Shown piece after piece: positions 8,139 to 16,404 of a DNA stretch of 44,263 nt (within the stretch, counting starts at the first letter, position 1; every line of letters starts with the position of its first letter). The stretch lies in the NCBI RefSeq assembly GCF_900659615.1, contig NZ_CAACUY010000061.1:1-44263 (forward strand), in the 5' to 3' direction. This stretch comes from Actinomadura fibrosa. GTDB taxonomy: Bacteria > Actinomycetota > Actinomycetes > Streptosporangiales > Streptosporangiaceae. The translations under genes were made by a program, and so were the position numbers. Below the pieces are notes generated by a model. That model saw nothing but the letters and a program-made list of their open reading frames with translations, searched no databases and was not told the DNA's origin.

Positions 8139-10442
8139 TCAGTGCAGCTCGTAGGCTCGGATGACCTCCTGGTCGATCGTGTTGCTGGCCGCGTCCTCCG
8201 CGGCGACCCGCAGGGAGACCATGCCGCGGCCGTGAAGGCGGGCGGTGCCGTCCTTGACGGGGACGGCAGTCCAGGTCGTCCCGTCGTCGAAGGACGCCGC
8301 CAGGGTCAGCCGCTTCAACGGGGTGCGCGACCCGTCCTGGTGCCGGACGGTCAGCTTCAGGACCCCGGACCGCGCCCGGTTGTGGAGGTCCACTCGCGCG
8401 TCGTAGCCCACCTGGAGCAGGAGGAGCGTCGTCGTCGCCTGGGTCTGGGCTGAGCGGAACGTCCACGCCGTCTTCGTGCGGGTGGACGACCGGGCCCACG
8501 TCGCGTTGTTCGCCACGTCGTACTGCACGCGGTACGTCGCCTCGCCCGGCGTCGTCGTGAGTGTGCCGTTCGGCAGGTAAGCGGTCTGCGCGACGAGTTC
8601 GTCATCGCGGTAGACGCGGAAGTCGGTGACGAACCCGCCGGGGAACAAGCTGCTGTACGCATCGGAATAGTTGGCCGCCGCGTCCACGAGACCGACCCGG
8701 AGCCGTATCCGGTCACCCGTCCGGGAGATCGGGCTCAGCGGGTTCACACCTCCGGTCAGCGGAGCCTGGAACCAGGCATGGGACGCCCGGGCGCCGGGCT
8801 TGTACGACGTCCACTTGGCTTCGTCGAGCCGAAGGAACGGTGTCTCCGGGCCAGGGAAGGCGTGGTTGTACGGCTCCTCCGGGGTGGCCGCCCTGGCGGA
8901 CCACTGCGTCCCCGGGTCAGCGGACAGGTACTCCACCCGCGTCCGTGGTGCCCCGATGAGAGGGAAGGTGTACGCGGTGGCGTACTCCTCCCACGGACGT
9001 CGGCTGTAGCGACCGGTGGTCACCGAGTCGGCACCGCTATAGGAGTTCTCCACCCGGGCGAGGTCCCGCGTACGTGCGATGTAGTGCAACTTCTTCGGGA
9101 TCTGCCCGGTCTCCGGAAAGACGAGGTCGTACAGGTACGGGCTGTCCACGACACCCTTCGCCGTGACGACCGCACCACTGCGGCGTAGCAGCGCACGTCC
9201 TTCCTCATGGGACAGCCGCACGGTCGGTACGCGCAACTGCACGCCCGCTCCGCCCGTCTCGTCGTCCACACCCGGCCGGTCGTTGTAGACGGCGACCATC
9301 CGCGCGCCCGCCTTGGCCGCCGCGTTCGACTGCTCGGCGACGGGCACGCCGTCCTTCCGCTGGACCAGCGCCAGCCGTCCGCGCAGATCCGCCCCCGGAC
9401 GGTCCCCGTCGGCGACGCGCAGCACCGCCCGCCCGTCCAGCCGCGGGAACTGGGACGAGACGTCGCTGAAGTAGGCCGCGTCGTAGTACCGCGGCGCCAG
9501 CGCGACGCCCGCCGCCCGCATCGTGATCGCGGGCGCCTCCAGCCGCCACCGCGTGTACATCTCGAACGACCCCCGCCGCACCCGCGCGGTGGGCTGGAGG
9601 AACAGCCGCTCCTCCAGCGTGGCGCCGGGCGGCATGAGCACGCCGTCGTCGACCGCCGTGCCGTCCGCGGCCGACCGCGTCCACATGAGGTGGCTGATCG
9701 TCCCCGGGTTCGCCGCCGTCGCGTGCTCCGGAGTCGCGACCGTCACCTCGGTCGCCTTCCGCGCGTCCAGCACGATCTCGGTGTCCCCGGTGATCTCGAC
9801 CTCCGGGGACCCGACCAGGCTGTAGTTCAGCGGCGTCGCCCCGGACGTGGACGGCGCCCACGACGGCAGCGTCTTGATCAGGCCGAGGATCGAGTACGTC
9901 CCTGGCCGCAGCCGGATGCAGTCCGCGTCCTCCCAGGACGCGTCGGTGCACGGCTGGTCCTTGGTCCCGGGCAGCGGCCGCCGCGCGTTGCCGCCGGCGC
10001 CGTCCTCGACGTTCAGGAAGTTGGCCACGCCGAGCCCGGGCCGCCCGTCCCGCGCGATGCTCCTCACCCGGACGGTGACCAGCTCACCGGACGCCTTCGG
10101 CCGCGCGACAGGACGCCGCCCCTCGTGCAGGGCGGTCACGTTGTATCGCTCCGGATCGTCGGAGAGCCTGTCGTCCGGAACGACGTACAGGTCGCCGTTG
10201 TCGTGCGACACCGTGAACGCTGGATCGCGCCCCGGCGCCGGCGTCACCGACGTGCCCGCGCCCGCCACATGGACGATGTCGCCCGTCGGCAGCGTCACGT
10301 CGTACGCGCCGCCCTCGGCGCGGAGCCCGCCCGCGGGCGCCCGCCCCGGCGCCTCCGCCGCCGCCCCCGCGGGCGCGGCGAGCGCGACCACGCCCAGCAG
10401 CACCACGCCCGGCACCGCCATGACCGTGCCTCGTCCCCACAT
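8139..10442 (-). CDS. Large secreted protein resembling an actinobacterial S8 peptidase lacking the catalytic domain; PA domain
   Basis: The protein has 767 residues. ATG 10442 is preceded by a strong GGGAGGTGAG site and gives a clear signal peptide (VPGVVLLGVVALAAPAGAAAEA). After it comes a region like the pro-segment of large actinobacterial subtilases (YDVTLPTGDIVHVAG, LYVVPDDRL, RYNVTALHEG). The middle contains a PA-domain-like block (LRGRLALVQRKDGVP, AAAKAGARMVAVYNDRPG) and the C terminus has beta-sandwich-like sequence. None of the S8 catalytic motifs (DTG, HGT, GTSMA) can be found, and the expected place for that domain is directly closed. The role is therefore unknown: binding, inhibition or scaffolding are open. 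The similarity is judged by eye; an unrelated secreted beta protein is the alternative. Confidence 0.75.
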   Translation of the reverse strand: MWGRGTVMAVPGVVLLGVVALAAPAGAAAEAPGRAPAGGLRAEGGAYDVTLPTGDIVHVAGAGTSVTPAPGRDPAFTVSHDNGDLYVVPDDRLSDDPERYNVTALHEGRRPVARPKASGELVTVRVRSIARDGRPGLGVANFLNVEDGAGGNARRPLPGTKDQPCTDASWEDADCIRLRPGTYSILGLIKTLPSWAPSTSGATPLNYSLVGSPEVEITGDTEIVLDARKATEVTVATPEHATAANPGTISHLMWTRSAADGTAVDDGVLMPPGATLEERLFLQPTARVRRGSFEMYTRWRLEAPAITMRAAGVALAPRYYDAAYFSDVSSQFPRLDGRAVLRVADGDRPGADLRGRLALVQRKDGVPVAEQSNAAAKAGARMVAVYNDRPGVDDETGGAGVQLRVPTVRLSHEEGRALLRRSGAVVTAKGVVDSPYLYDLVFPETGQIPKKLHYIARTRDLARVENSYSGADSVTTGRYSRRPWEEYATAYTFPLIGAPRTRVEYLSADPGTQWSARAATPEEPYNHAFPGPETPFLRLDEAKWTSYKPGARASHAWFQAPLTGGVNPLSPISRTGDRIRLRVGLVDAAANYSDAYSSLFPGGFVTDFRVYRDDELVAQTAYLPNGTLTTTPGEATYRVQYDVANNATWARSSTRTKTAWTFRSAQTQATTTLLLLQVGYDARVDLHNRARSGVLKLTVRHQDGSRTPLKRLTLAASFDDGTTWTAVPVKDGTARLHGRGMVSLRVAAEDAASNTIDQEVIRAYELH

Positions 10443-10524
10443 GGCCCTCACCTCCCAAGTGGATCTTGATTGTGGACGCGGCCGCCGAATCCGCACCAGA
10501 CCGGCGGCTGGCGCGTTCCGTCAT

Positions 10525-10538
10525 GGCGGGAACCCGCC
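10525..10538. promoter_or_regulatory. GGCGGG-AA-CCCGCC inverted repeat in the divergent intergenic region
   Basis: Perfect 6-bp arms with a 2-bp centre sit 32-45 bp before the regulator's start and about 85 bp before the secreted protein's start. It could be an operator for the adjacent regulator. GC-only arms can arise by chance in this genome. Confidence 0.35.
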
Positions 10539-10569
10539 AAACGGACCGGTGAACACCTACCTTTGGTGC

Positions 10570-11520
10570 GTGTCCGATTCGCCGCTCCTGGAGGGGCTCG
10601 GCGTGACCCCCGCCGAGGAGGCCGCCTACCGCGCCCTGCTCCGCGAGGGCCCCGCGCCGCTGTCCGCCCTCGCCGCGCGCCTCGGCACGTCCGCCGCCGC
10701 CCTCCGCCGCCTCCTGCCCCGCCTGGAGGACCTCGGCCTCGTCACCCGCCTCGCCGGCCGCCCGCTCCGCCTCCTCGCGACCCCGCCGCACGTCGCCGTC
10801 GAGGCGCTCGTCGCCAGCCGCCAGGAGGAGATCGCCCGCAGCCGCGCCGCCATCGGCCCCCTCCTCGCCGAGGCCGCACCCCACCCCGAGGAGCTCGTCG
10901 AGGTCGTCAGCGGGCGGACCGCCGTCGCCCGCCGCTACCTCCAGCTCCTCCAGGGCGCCCGCGAGGAGCTGCTCGTCCTCGTCCACCCGCCGTTCGCCAC
11001 CGACGCCGCCGTCTCCAGCGACGAGCAGGACCGGACCATGCGCCGCGGCATCCGCGTCCGCGGCATCTACGGGCCCCGCGCCTTCGACGAGCCCGGCGCC
11101 CTCGACCACGTCCGCCGCGCCGTCGCGGCCGGCGAGGAGGCCCGCGCCGGCGACGTCCCCATCAAGCTCGCCATCGCCGACCGCCGCACCGCCATGCTGC
11201 CGCTGACCTCCGAGCACGCCAGCTCCGTCGACAGCTCCCTGATCGTGCACCCGTCCGCCCTGCTGGACGCCCTCGTCTCCCTCTTCGAGGCGCTGTGGCA
11301 CGCCGGCGTCCCGCTGCCCGGCTCCGGCGTCCAGGACGACGACGTCCTCACCCTCCTCGCCGCCGGGCTCACCGACGACGCCATCGCCCGCCAGCTCGGC
11401 ATCAGCACCCGCACCGTCCAGCGCCGCGTCCGCGACCTGTGCGACCGCCTCGGCGCCCGCACCCGCTTCCAGGCGGGCATCCTGGCCGCCCGCCGCATCC
11501 GCTCCGACGCGCCGGCCTGA
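10570..11520 (+). CDS. TrmB-like winged-helix regulator with C-terminal LuxR-type HTH
   Basis: The protein has 316 residues. An N-terminal winged helix (about residues 8-75: TPAEEAAYRALLREGPAPLSALAARLG, then LPRLEDLGLVTR) precedes a middle domain resembling the ligand-binding part of TrmB-family proteins. The C-terminal HTH (LLAAGLTDDAIARQLGISTRTVQRRVRDL) is LuxR-like. This two-HTH layout is common in actinomycetes. GTG 10570 has no good ribosome binding site, so a leaderless transcript is possible; GTG 10549 in frame would add seven residues. The divergent position makes the secreted S8-like gene a likely target. The effector is unknown. Confidence 0.82.
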   Translation: MSDSPLLEGLGVTPAEEAAYRALLREGPAPLSALAARLGTSAAALRRLLPRLEDLGLVTRLAGRPLRLLATPPHVAVEALVASRQEEIARSRAAIGPLLAEAAPHPEELVEVVSGRTAVARRYLQLLQGAREELLVLVHPPFATDAAVSSDEQDRTMRRGIRVRGIYGPRAFDEPGALDHVRRAVAAGEEARAGDVPIKLAIADRRTAMLPLTSEHASSVDSSLIVHPSALLDALVSLFEALWHAGVPLPGSGVQDDDVLTLLAAGLTDDAIARQLGISTRTVQRRVRDLCDRLGARTRFQAGILAARRIRSDAPA

Positions 11521-11692
11521 GCCGGACGCCCGCCTCCCCGCCCACCAGGCGGCCCCACAGCCCCGGTAAAGGATTCGCCGATCTCTCGCGCTTCCCGCGA
11601 ACCGCTTCGCCGAGCGGAGAGACAAACGGACGCGCCTGCGGCGAGTATTGGAGCGACTCCGCAGAGTGACGAGCCGATCGAAGGGCGCCGCC

Positions 11693-12580
11693 GTGACCTC
11701 CCAGAAGAAGATCTCTTTCCCCGCCGATGAAGCGACCCTGGTCGGCAACCTCTTCCTGCCCGACGGCGCCGACGGACCGCTGCCCGGCGTCGTCGTCGCC
11801 GGCACCTGGACCAGCGTCAAGGAGATGATGGCCGACCGCTACGCCGAACGGCTCGCCGACCGCGGCCTCGCCGCGCTGTCGTTCGACTTCACCGGCTTCG
11901 GCGAGTCCGGCGGCGAGCCCCGCGACTTCGAGTCGCCGGAGCTGAAGATCCGCGACCTCCGGCACGCCGTCTCGTACCTGGCCGAGCACCCGGCCGTGGA
12001 CGGCGACCGGATCGGCGCGCTCGGCGTGTGCGCCGGGGCGATGTACGTGAGCGCCGAAGCCTCGGAGGACGAGCGCGTCCGGTCGCTGGCCCTGGTGGCG
12101 CCCTGGCTGCACGACGCGGAGATCTGCGCCGCGAGCTACGGCGGCGACGAGGGCGTCGCCGCCAGGATCAACGCGTCCGTCCAGGCCCGCGCCCGCTACG
12201 ACGAGACCGGCGAGGTGGAGTACGTCCCCGCGGTCGACGCCGCCGACCCGCGCGCCGCCATGCCGATGGACATCGGCTTCTACCTCGACCCGGAGCGCGG
12301 CAACGTGCCCGCCTGGCCGAACCGGTTCGCCGTCATGGCCTGGGAGGGCTGGCTGACCCTCGACAGCAGCGCGATCGCCGCGGACCTCACCGTCCCCACC
12401 CTGCTCGTGCACAGCGAGGAGGGCGCCCTCCCCGACGGCGCCCGCCGCTTCTACGCCGCGCTGACCGGGCCCAAGGAGTTCCTCTGGACGGAGGGCACCC
12501 AGTTCGACTTCTACGACCAGGAACCGCAGGTGACCATCGCCGCGGACGCGGCGTCCACCCACTTCTCCGCGACGCTGTGA
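11693..12580 (+). CDS. Alpha/beta hydrolase of the dienelactone hydrolase/YcjY-like type, Cys in the nucleophile position
   Basis: The 295-residue protein has an alpha/beta-hydrolase core: an oxyanion-side segment (PGVVVAGTWTSVKEMM), LSFDFTGFGESGG, and the nucleophile elbow GVCAGAM, where Cys occupies the usual Ser place. An acid-containing strand follows (PTLLVHSEEGALPDG). The usual terminal His is not evident in the conventional spot; the THFSATL end has one candidate. Cys nucleophiles occur in dienelactone hydrolases. GTG 11693 is preceded by GAAGGG at 11680-11685. A SnoaL-fold gene follows after 23 bp, so the two probably form an operon. Substrate unknown. Confidence 0.82.
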   Translation: MTSQKKISFPADEATLVGNLFLPDGADGPLPGVVVAGTWTSVKEMMADRYAERLADRGLAALSFDFTGFGESGGEPRDFESPELKIRDLRHAVSYLAEHPAVDGDRIGALGVCAGAMYVSAEASEDERVRSLALVAPWLHDAEICAASYGGDEGVAARINASVQARARYDETGEVEYVPAVDAADPRAAMPMDIGFYLDPERGNVPAWPNRFAVMAWEGWLTLDSSAIAADLTVPTLLVHSEEGALPDGARRFYAALTGPKEFLWTEGTQFDFYDQEPQVTIAADAASTHFSATL

Positions 12581-12603
12581 CCTGCTGACCAAGGGGGATT
12601 GAC

Positions 12604-13059
12604 ATGTCCGCTTCCGAGATCACCGACACCTGCACCCGCATGGGATGGCACACCGACCAGCGTGAATGGGACCGGCTGGAGGCCCTGTTCGCCGACCGCG
12701 TCACCCTCGACTACACCAGCCTGAACGGCGGCGAGCCCGCCGTCCTGACGCCCCGGGAGATCGTCGGGGCCTGGTCGGGCACGCTCGGCAACCTGGACGC
12801 CACCCAACACATGATCACCAACCATCTGGTCGAGGCCGACGGCGACCGCGCCGTCTGCACCGCCTCCTTCCAGGCCACCCACAAGCTCGCCAACGCCGAG
12901 GGCCCCGAGCTCTGGACGCTCGGCGGCACGTACCGCTTCGACCTCCTGCGCACGGCGGAGGGCTGGCGCATCAGCGGCGTGGTCATGACCGCCGTCTGGG
13001 CCGACGGCAACCAGGACCTCCTGGCGATAGCCGCCGACCCCGCCCGCCGCGCCGGCTGA
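12604..13059 (+). CDS. SnoaL-like (NTF2-fold) protein
   Basis: The 151-residue protein has a SnoaL_4-type cone fold: helical start (ITDTCTRMGWHTDQREWDRLEALFADRVTLDY), central ATQHMITNHLV, and closing strands (WTLGGTYRFDLLRTAEGWRISGVVMTAVW). The family includes polyketide cyclases, ketosteroid isomerase relatives, dehydratases and proteins without known activity. The family-typical Asp and His positions (LDY, ATQHMITNH) are present. AAGGGGG lies shortly before ATG 12604. Co-transcription with the upstream hydrolase is likely. Exact reaction unknown. Confidence 0.82.
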   Translation: MSASEITDTCTRMGWHTDQREWDRLEALFADRVTLDYTSLNGGEPAVLTPREIVGAWSGTLGNLDATQHMITNHLVEADGDRAVCTASFQATHKLANAEGPELWTLGGTYRFDLLRTAEGWRISGVVMTAVWADGNQDLLAIAADPARRAG

Positions 13060-13063
13060 CCCG

Positions 13064-13087
13064 GACGCCCCGCCCCGCAGGGGCGTC
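13064..13087. terminator. Bidirectional hairpin terminator
   Basis: Perfect 8-bp arms GACGCCCC and GGGGCGTC with an 8-nt loop start 5 bp after the SnoaL-like gene and reach into the stop codon of the convergent gene. No U tract. Confidence 0.7.
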
Positions 13088-13592
13088 ACGGGACGGCGGG
13101 CTGCGACTCGTCCATGCCGCGGACCTTCATGTCCGCGTTCGCGAAGACCGAACCGGAGACGGGCAGCACCGTGACGGGGTACGTCCGGTCGTAGCGGGCC
13201 GCCCAGTGGCTGCCCGCCGGGAACCTGAGCCTTCTCGACTCGCCCGCCGCGAGGGTCACGCGTCCGGTGGCGAAGGGGGAGTAGTGCCCGGCCGCGCAGA
13301 CGCCCCGCTCCCCGACGCAGAGCGTCACCGGCTCGGCGAGGAGGTTCGTGAACCGCACGTGCTCACCGCTCGTCGGGTAGCAGCCTTCGGGAAGCCCCCG
13401 CGCCGTGATGCGCACGAGCTTCGCCTCCACGTCCGCGGCGCAGGCGGCGTGACGGAAGTACGGATCATCGGTGTACGGCGCGATGAAGGGACCGGCGGCG
13501 AACCAGGCGAACCCGCCACCGACGAGAAGGCACAGGAGAGCGGCGACGCCGAGACAGAACACCGTCAGAGCCGCATTGGCCACGCGGGACAT
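13086..13592 (-). CDS. Hypothetical membrane-anchored protein
   Basis: The 168-residue protein starts at ATG 13592 behind GGGGGAAGTG. An N-terminal hydrophobic helix (LTVFCLGVAALLCLLVGGGFAWFAAG) anchors an extracytoplasmic domain with four cysteines (HAACAAD, EGCYPT, VTLCVGERGVCAAGHYS) that may form disulfides. The domain is predicted to be mainly beta strands. I do not recognise a family. The larger open frame extending to 14099 runs across the neighbouring oxidoreductase and is a shadow. Confidence 0.75.
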   Translation of the reverse strand: MSRVANAALTVFCLGVAALLCLLVGGGFAWFAAGPFIAPYTDDPYFRHAACAADVEAKLVRITARGLPEGCYPTSGEHVRFTNLLAEPVTLCVGERGVCAAGHYSPFATGRVTLAAGESRRLRFPAGSHWAARYDRTYPVTVLPVSGSVFANADMKVRGMDESQPAVP

Positions 13593-13708
13593 GTCACTTC
13601 CCCCGACGCCGGGACCAGCGCTTCGCGCCGCAGGACCCGAGCCTAACCTCCTCGCCGCCGCCCGAAAAGTGCCGCCGGTGCCAGGGAAGGCGTCCACCCG
13701 CGAGGGCG

Positions 13709-14605
13709 TCACGGGACGAGGAGCCAGCGTCCCCGCTGGCCGCCCCCGGCGACCTTGCCGTACGCGGTCGCGGCGCCGGAGAGCGGCACCCGGCCCGCGA
13801 CCCGCGGCTCCAGGACGCCGGACGCGGCGAGCGCGAGCAGTTCGGCGAGCCTCGCGCCGTCGGGCTCGACGCTGATGACGGCGACCTCGACACCCCGCTC
13901 GGACGTCGCCGGGGACGCCGCGGGCACCCCGGCGAACGTCCCGCCGTCGCGCACCGCGGCGAGCGCCGCCGCGTGCAGGACCGCGCCGTCCAGGACGGCG
14001 TCGAACACCGGCCCCGGCACCTCCGTGACGAGGTCGCGGGCACCGGCCCGGAGCACGAAGCCGCGGTCGGACGCGCGCGCCAGCCCGGTGACGGACCACC
14101 CGGCGTGGGCCGCCAGCGCGACGGCGTACCCGCCGACGGCTCCGGCGGCGCCGGTGACGAGCAGCGTCCGCCCGTCCGCGGGGCCGAGCCGGTCCAGCAA
14201 CTGCGCCGCCGTCAGCGCGTTGACCGGCAGGGAGGCCGCGTCGACGGGGTCGAGCCCGTCCGGCAGCGGCGCCGCGGCCGCCGCGGGCACCGTCGTCTCC
14301 TCGGCGTGCGCGCGGACCGGGGCCGCGACGTCGCCGTGCACGGCCGCGACCGCGTCGCCGGCCGCGAACCCGGTGACTCCTGCGCCCGCCGCGGTGACCA
14401 CGCCGGTGAACGACATGCCGAGGCCGACCGTCCCGGCCAGCCCGAAGATCACCCGTCCGGGCCCGCCGGCGATGAGCGTGTCGACGGGATCGACCGACGC
14501 CGCCGTGACGCGGACCCGCAGCTCACCGGGACCCGGCGGGGACAGCGTCACCTCCTCCAGGACGGGTGCGGCGGCGCCGGGCTTGGACACAAGTGCGAGC
14601 GTCAT
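13709..14605 (-). CDS. Zinc-independent quinone oxidoreductase-like MDR family NADP-dependent oxidoreductase
   Basis: The 298-residue protein has the medium-chain dehydrogenase layout: a GroES-like N-terminal half (PGPGELRVRVTAASVDPVDTLIAGG, GMSFTGVVTAAGAGVTGFAAGDAV) and a Rossmann half (LLVTGAAGAVGGYAVALAAHAGW). The zinc-binding residues of alcohol dehydrogenases are absent, which fits quinone oxidoreductases. ATG 14605 follows GAAGGGAAG. It is divergent from an HxlR regulator with a 21-bp inverted repeat between them. HxlR proteins commonly control such reductases in response to electrophiles or quinones, so that is the likely role; the inducer is inferred only. Confidence 0.88.
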   Translation of the reverse strand: MTLALVSKPGAAAPVLEEVTLSPPGPGELRVRVTAASVDPVDTLIAGGPGRVIFGLAGTVGLGMSFTGVVTAAGAGVTGFAAGDAVAAVHGDVAAPVRAHAEETTVPAAAAAPLPDGLDPVDAASLPVNALTAAQLLDRLGPADGRTLLVTGAAGAVGGYAVALAAHAGWSVTGLARASDRGFVLRAGARDLVTEVPGPVFDAVLDGAVLHAAALAAVRDGGTFAGVPAASPATSERGVEVAVISVEPDGARLAELLALAASGVLEPRVAGRVPLSGAATAYGKVAGGGQRGRWLLVP

Positions 14606-14623
14606 GGGGACTTCCCTTCGGAA

Positions 14624-14644
14624 CGATGGTGAACCTAACCATCG
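14624..14644. promoter_or_regulatory. Candidate HxlR operator, CGATGGT-N7-ACCATCG
   Basis: Perfect 7-bp arms with a 7-bp spacer lie 19 bp upstream of the oxidoreductase start and 63 bp upstream of the HxlR start. The placement between a regulator and its divergent target is typical of an operator. Confidence 0.65.
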
Positions 14645-14671
14645 GTGACCTACTCTCTGGTGGGAAGTCGG

Positions 14672-14683
14672 CACTTCAAAGTG
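14672..14683. promoter_or_regulatory. Second inverted repeat, CACTT-CA-AAGTG
   Basis: Perfect 5-bp arms 24 bp upstream of the HxlR start. It may be a weaker or accessory operator near the hxlR promoter; it does not share the arm sequence of the 14624-14644 site. Confidence 0.4.
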
Positions 14684-14706
14684 GTGTACGCACCCGGAGG
14701 TGAGCC

Positions 14707-15102
14707 ATGGACGCCACGACGGCCGCGGGTTTCGACGCGTTCGCCCAGTCCTGTCCCAGCAGGCAGCTCCTGGAGACGATCGGCGACAAGTGGGCGAGCC
14801 TCACGATCGTGGCGCTCGGCCTGGGCGGCCGGATGCGCTACTCCGAGCTCTCCACGCGGATCGCCGGGGTAAGCCAGAAGATGCTCACCCAGACCCTGCG
14901 GAACCTCGAACGGGACGGGCTGCTCACACGCACGGTGACCCCGTCCGTGCCCGTCCGCGTCGACTACGAGCTGACCCCGCTGGGCTCGTCCCTGTTGGAG
15001 CCGATCTGCCACCTCAAGCTGTGGGCCGAGGCGCACATGGCCGAGGTGAACAAGGCACGCGAGGAGTACGACCGAGGTAAGGGGCGTGCGGTCACGCCGT
15101 AA
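14707..15102 (+). CDS. HxlR-family winged-helix transcriptional regulator
   Basis: The 131-residue protein has the HxlR signature: CPSRQLLETIGDKWASLTIVALG, MRYSELSTRIAGVSQKMLTQTLRNLERDGLLTR, YELTPLGSSLLEPI. The N-terminal Cys (residue 16) is in the place used for redox or electrophile sensing in HypR/QorR/YodB-type members, so thiol sensing is plausible. GGAGGTGAGCC precedes ATG 14707. It probably controls the divergent oxidoreductase through the palindrome between them. Its last 11 bp overlap the convergent esterase gene. Confidence 0.9.
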   Translation: MDATTAAGFDAFAQSCPSRQLLETIGDKWASLTIVALGLGGRMRYSELSTRIAGVSQKMLTQTLRNLERDGLLTRTVTPSVPVRVDYELTPLGSSLLEPICHLKLWAEAHMAEVNKAREEYDRGKGRAVTP

Positions 15103-15967
15103 GGCGGCGGGCCGCCGCGGGCAACAGGAGCGGGGCGGCGAACCGGCAGATCTCCTCCGCGGCGTCGAAATCGCCGATGGCCGCTTCGGGCCATTCGGGG
15201 TGGGCACGCGCGCCGGGCCACCCGTGGCCGCCGCCGATGACCGTCCAGGCCGCGACCCGAGTGCCGCCAACACCGACGCCGCCGCCCACCGCCGTCCGCA
15301 CGGACGACCCGACATCGAGGGTTTCGCCGGGGCCGGGCGGGCACCGGTCGACGGCGCGGTAGTGCTCCGCGGTCTCCTGGAGCGACAGCGTGCGGCCCCG
15401 CAGCTCGCCGTTGGGACCCCGGCGCCGGGAGTAGCCGCCGTCGATGGACGCGAGCGGGTCCGCGGACCCGTGGATCAGCAGCGCCGAGACGGCGTAGGCG
15501 GGCCGCAGCTCGCGCAGCGCCGCCGGGAGCGTGCCCGCGACGGCCCCCAGCACGGCCACGCGGTCACCGGAGGTCAGCGCCAGCCGGTGCGCCATGAACG
15601 CGCCATTGGACGCGCCCGCCACCACGGTCCGGTCCGGCGCCGTCCCGTACCGGTCGGCGGCATGGTCGATCAGCGCCCGCAGGAACGCGACGTCGTCCAC
15701 GCCCGCCTCCTCGGCCGCCGTGACGCCCCGCCCGTCCGCCCAGCAGCCGCCGTGCCCGTCCGGATAGGCGACGGCCCAGCCCCAGGAGTCGGCCTGCTCA
15801 TCGAACGTGGTCCACTCGCGCATCATCCAGCCGCCGGCCGTCGGATCGTTGCCGTGCAGCACCAGCACCAGCGGCTTCGGACCGCCGTCGGAGACCGCGC
15901 CCGGTAACCGGACCGTGAAGGTGCGCGCCCGCCCGCCGATCAGCAGCTCACCGTGTTCGACCGTCAT
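15092..15967 (-). CDS. Esterase of the PHB depolymerase/LpqC-like family
   Basis: The 291-residue protein has the polyhydroxybutyrate depolymerase-like alpha/beta-hydrolase pattern: LVLVLHGNDPTAGGWMM, VAYPDGHGGCWADG, nucleophile elbow GASNGAFM, acid segment LLIHGSADPLASIDG and a terminal GGGHGWPG His. No signal peptide is evident, so unlike many relatives it is probably cytoplasmic. The CW after the Gly-rich loop is typical of the family. It converges on the HxlR gene with an 11-bp 3' overlap. Natural substrate unknown; feruloyl-type or polyester esters are possible. Confidence 0.85.
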   Translation of the reverse strand: MTVEHGELLIGGRARTFTVRLPGAVSDGGPKPLVLVLHGNDPTAGGWMMREWTTFDEQADSWGWAVAYPDGHGGCWADGRGVTAAEEAGVDDVAFLRALIDHAADRYGTAPDRTVVAGASNGAFMAHRLALTSGDRVAVLGAVAGTLPAALRELRPAYAVSALLIHGSADPLASIDGGYSRRRGPNGELRGRTLSLQETAEHYRAVDRCPPGPGETLDVGSSVRTAVGGGVGVGGTRVAAWTVIGGGHGWPGARAHPEWPEAAIGDFDAAEEICRFAAPLLLPAAARRLTA

Positions 15968-16030
15968 GCAGCGACCCTGCCATGTCCTGCCCTAAGGTTC
16001 GATTCCGATCGCAATCAGGAGGACAGATAT

Positions 16031-16387
16031 ATGGCGGACAACATCCGGCTTCAGGTGACCGGTCCCCCCGACCAGGCCCGCGGGCTCCTGGAGCAGACGC
16101 TCCAGGCCGACGGCTACCGCTTCACCTGGGAGAACGCCGGCCAGGGCATCGTCGAGAAGGGCAGCCGCAAGAAGGCGATGCTGCTCGGCGCCTTCGCCAT
16201 CCACTACAAGTACGGCGTCATGCTGTACCCGCAGCAGGACGGCACGGTCGTCATCGACCTCGGCCTCGGCAACACCGGCATGTCCGGCGGCGCCATCGGC
16301 GTCGTCAAGGTCCGCAAGAACCTCGACACCGTCCGCCAGCAGCTGGTCACCGCCTACCAGAACGCCGGCGCCCTGGTCTCGGCCTGA
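16031..16387 (+). CDS. Hypothetical protein, 118 residues
   Basis: ATG 16031 follows a near-perfect AGGAGG (16018-16023), so expression should be strong. The protein is predicted alpha/beta (IRLQVTGPPDQARGLLEQTLQADGYRFTW, KKAMLLGAFAIHYKYGVMLY, GTVVIDLGLGNTGMSGGAIGV, then a helix). It has no signal peptide. The first 30 residues look like a small ferredoxin-fold unit. I do not recognise a family. It stands alone between divergent and convergent neighbours and ends before a strong hairpin. Confidence 0.8.
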   Translation: MADNIRLQVTGPPDQARGLLEQTLQADGYRFTWENAGQGIVEKGSRKKAMLLGAFAIHYKYGVMLYPQQDGTVVIDLGLGNTGMSGGAIGVVKVRKNLDTVRQQLVTAYQNAGALVSA

Positions 16388-16404
16388 GTCCCGCTCGCAG
16401 CGAC

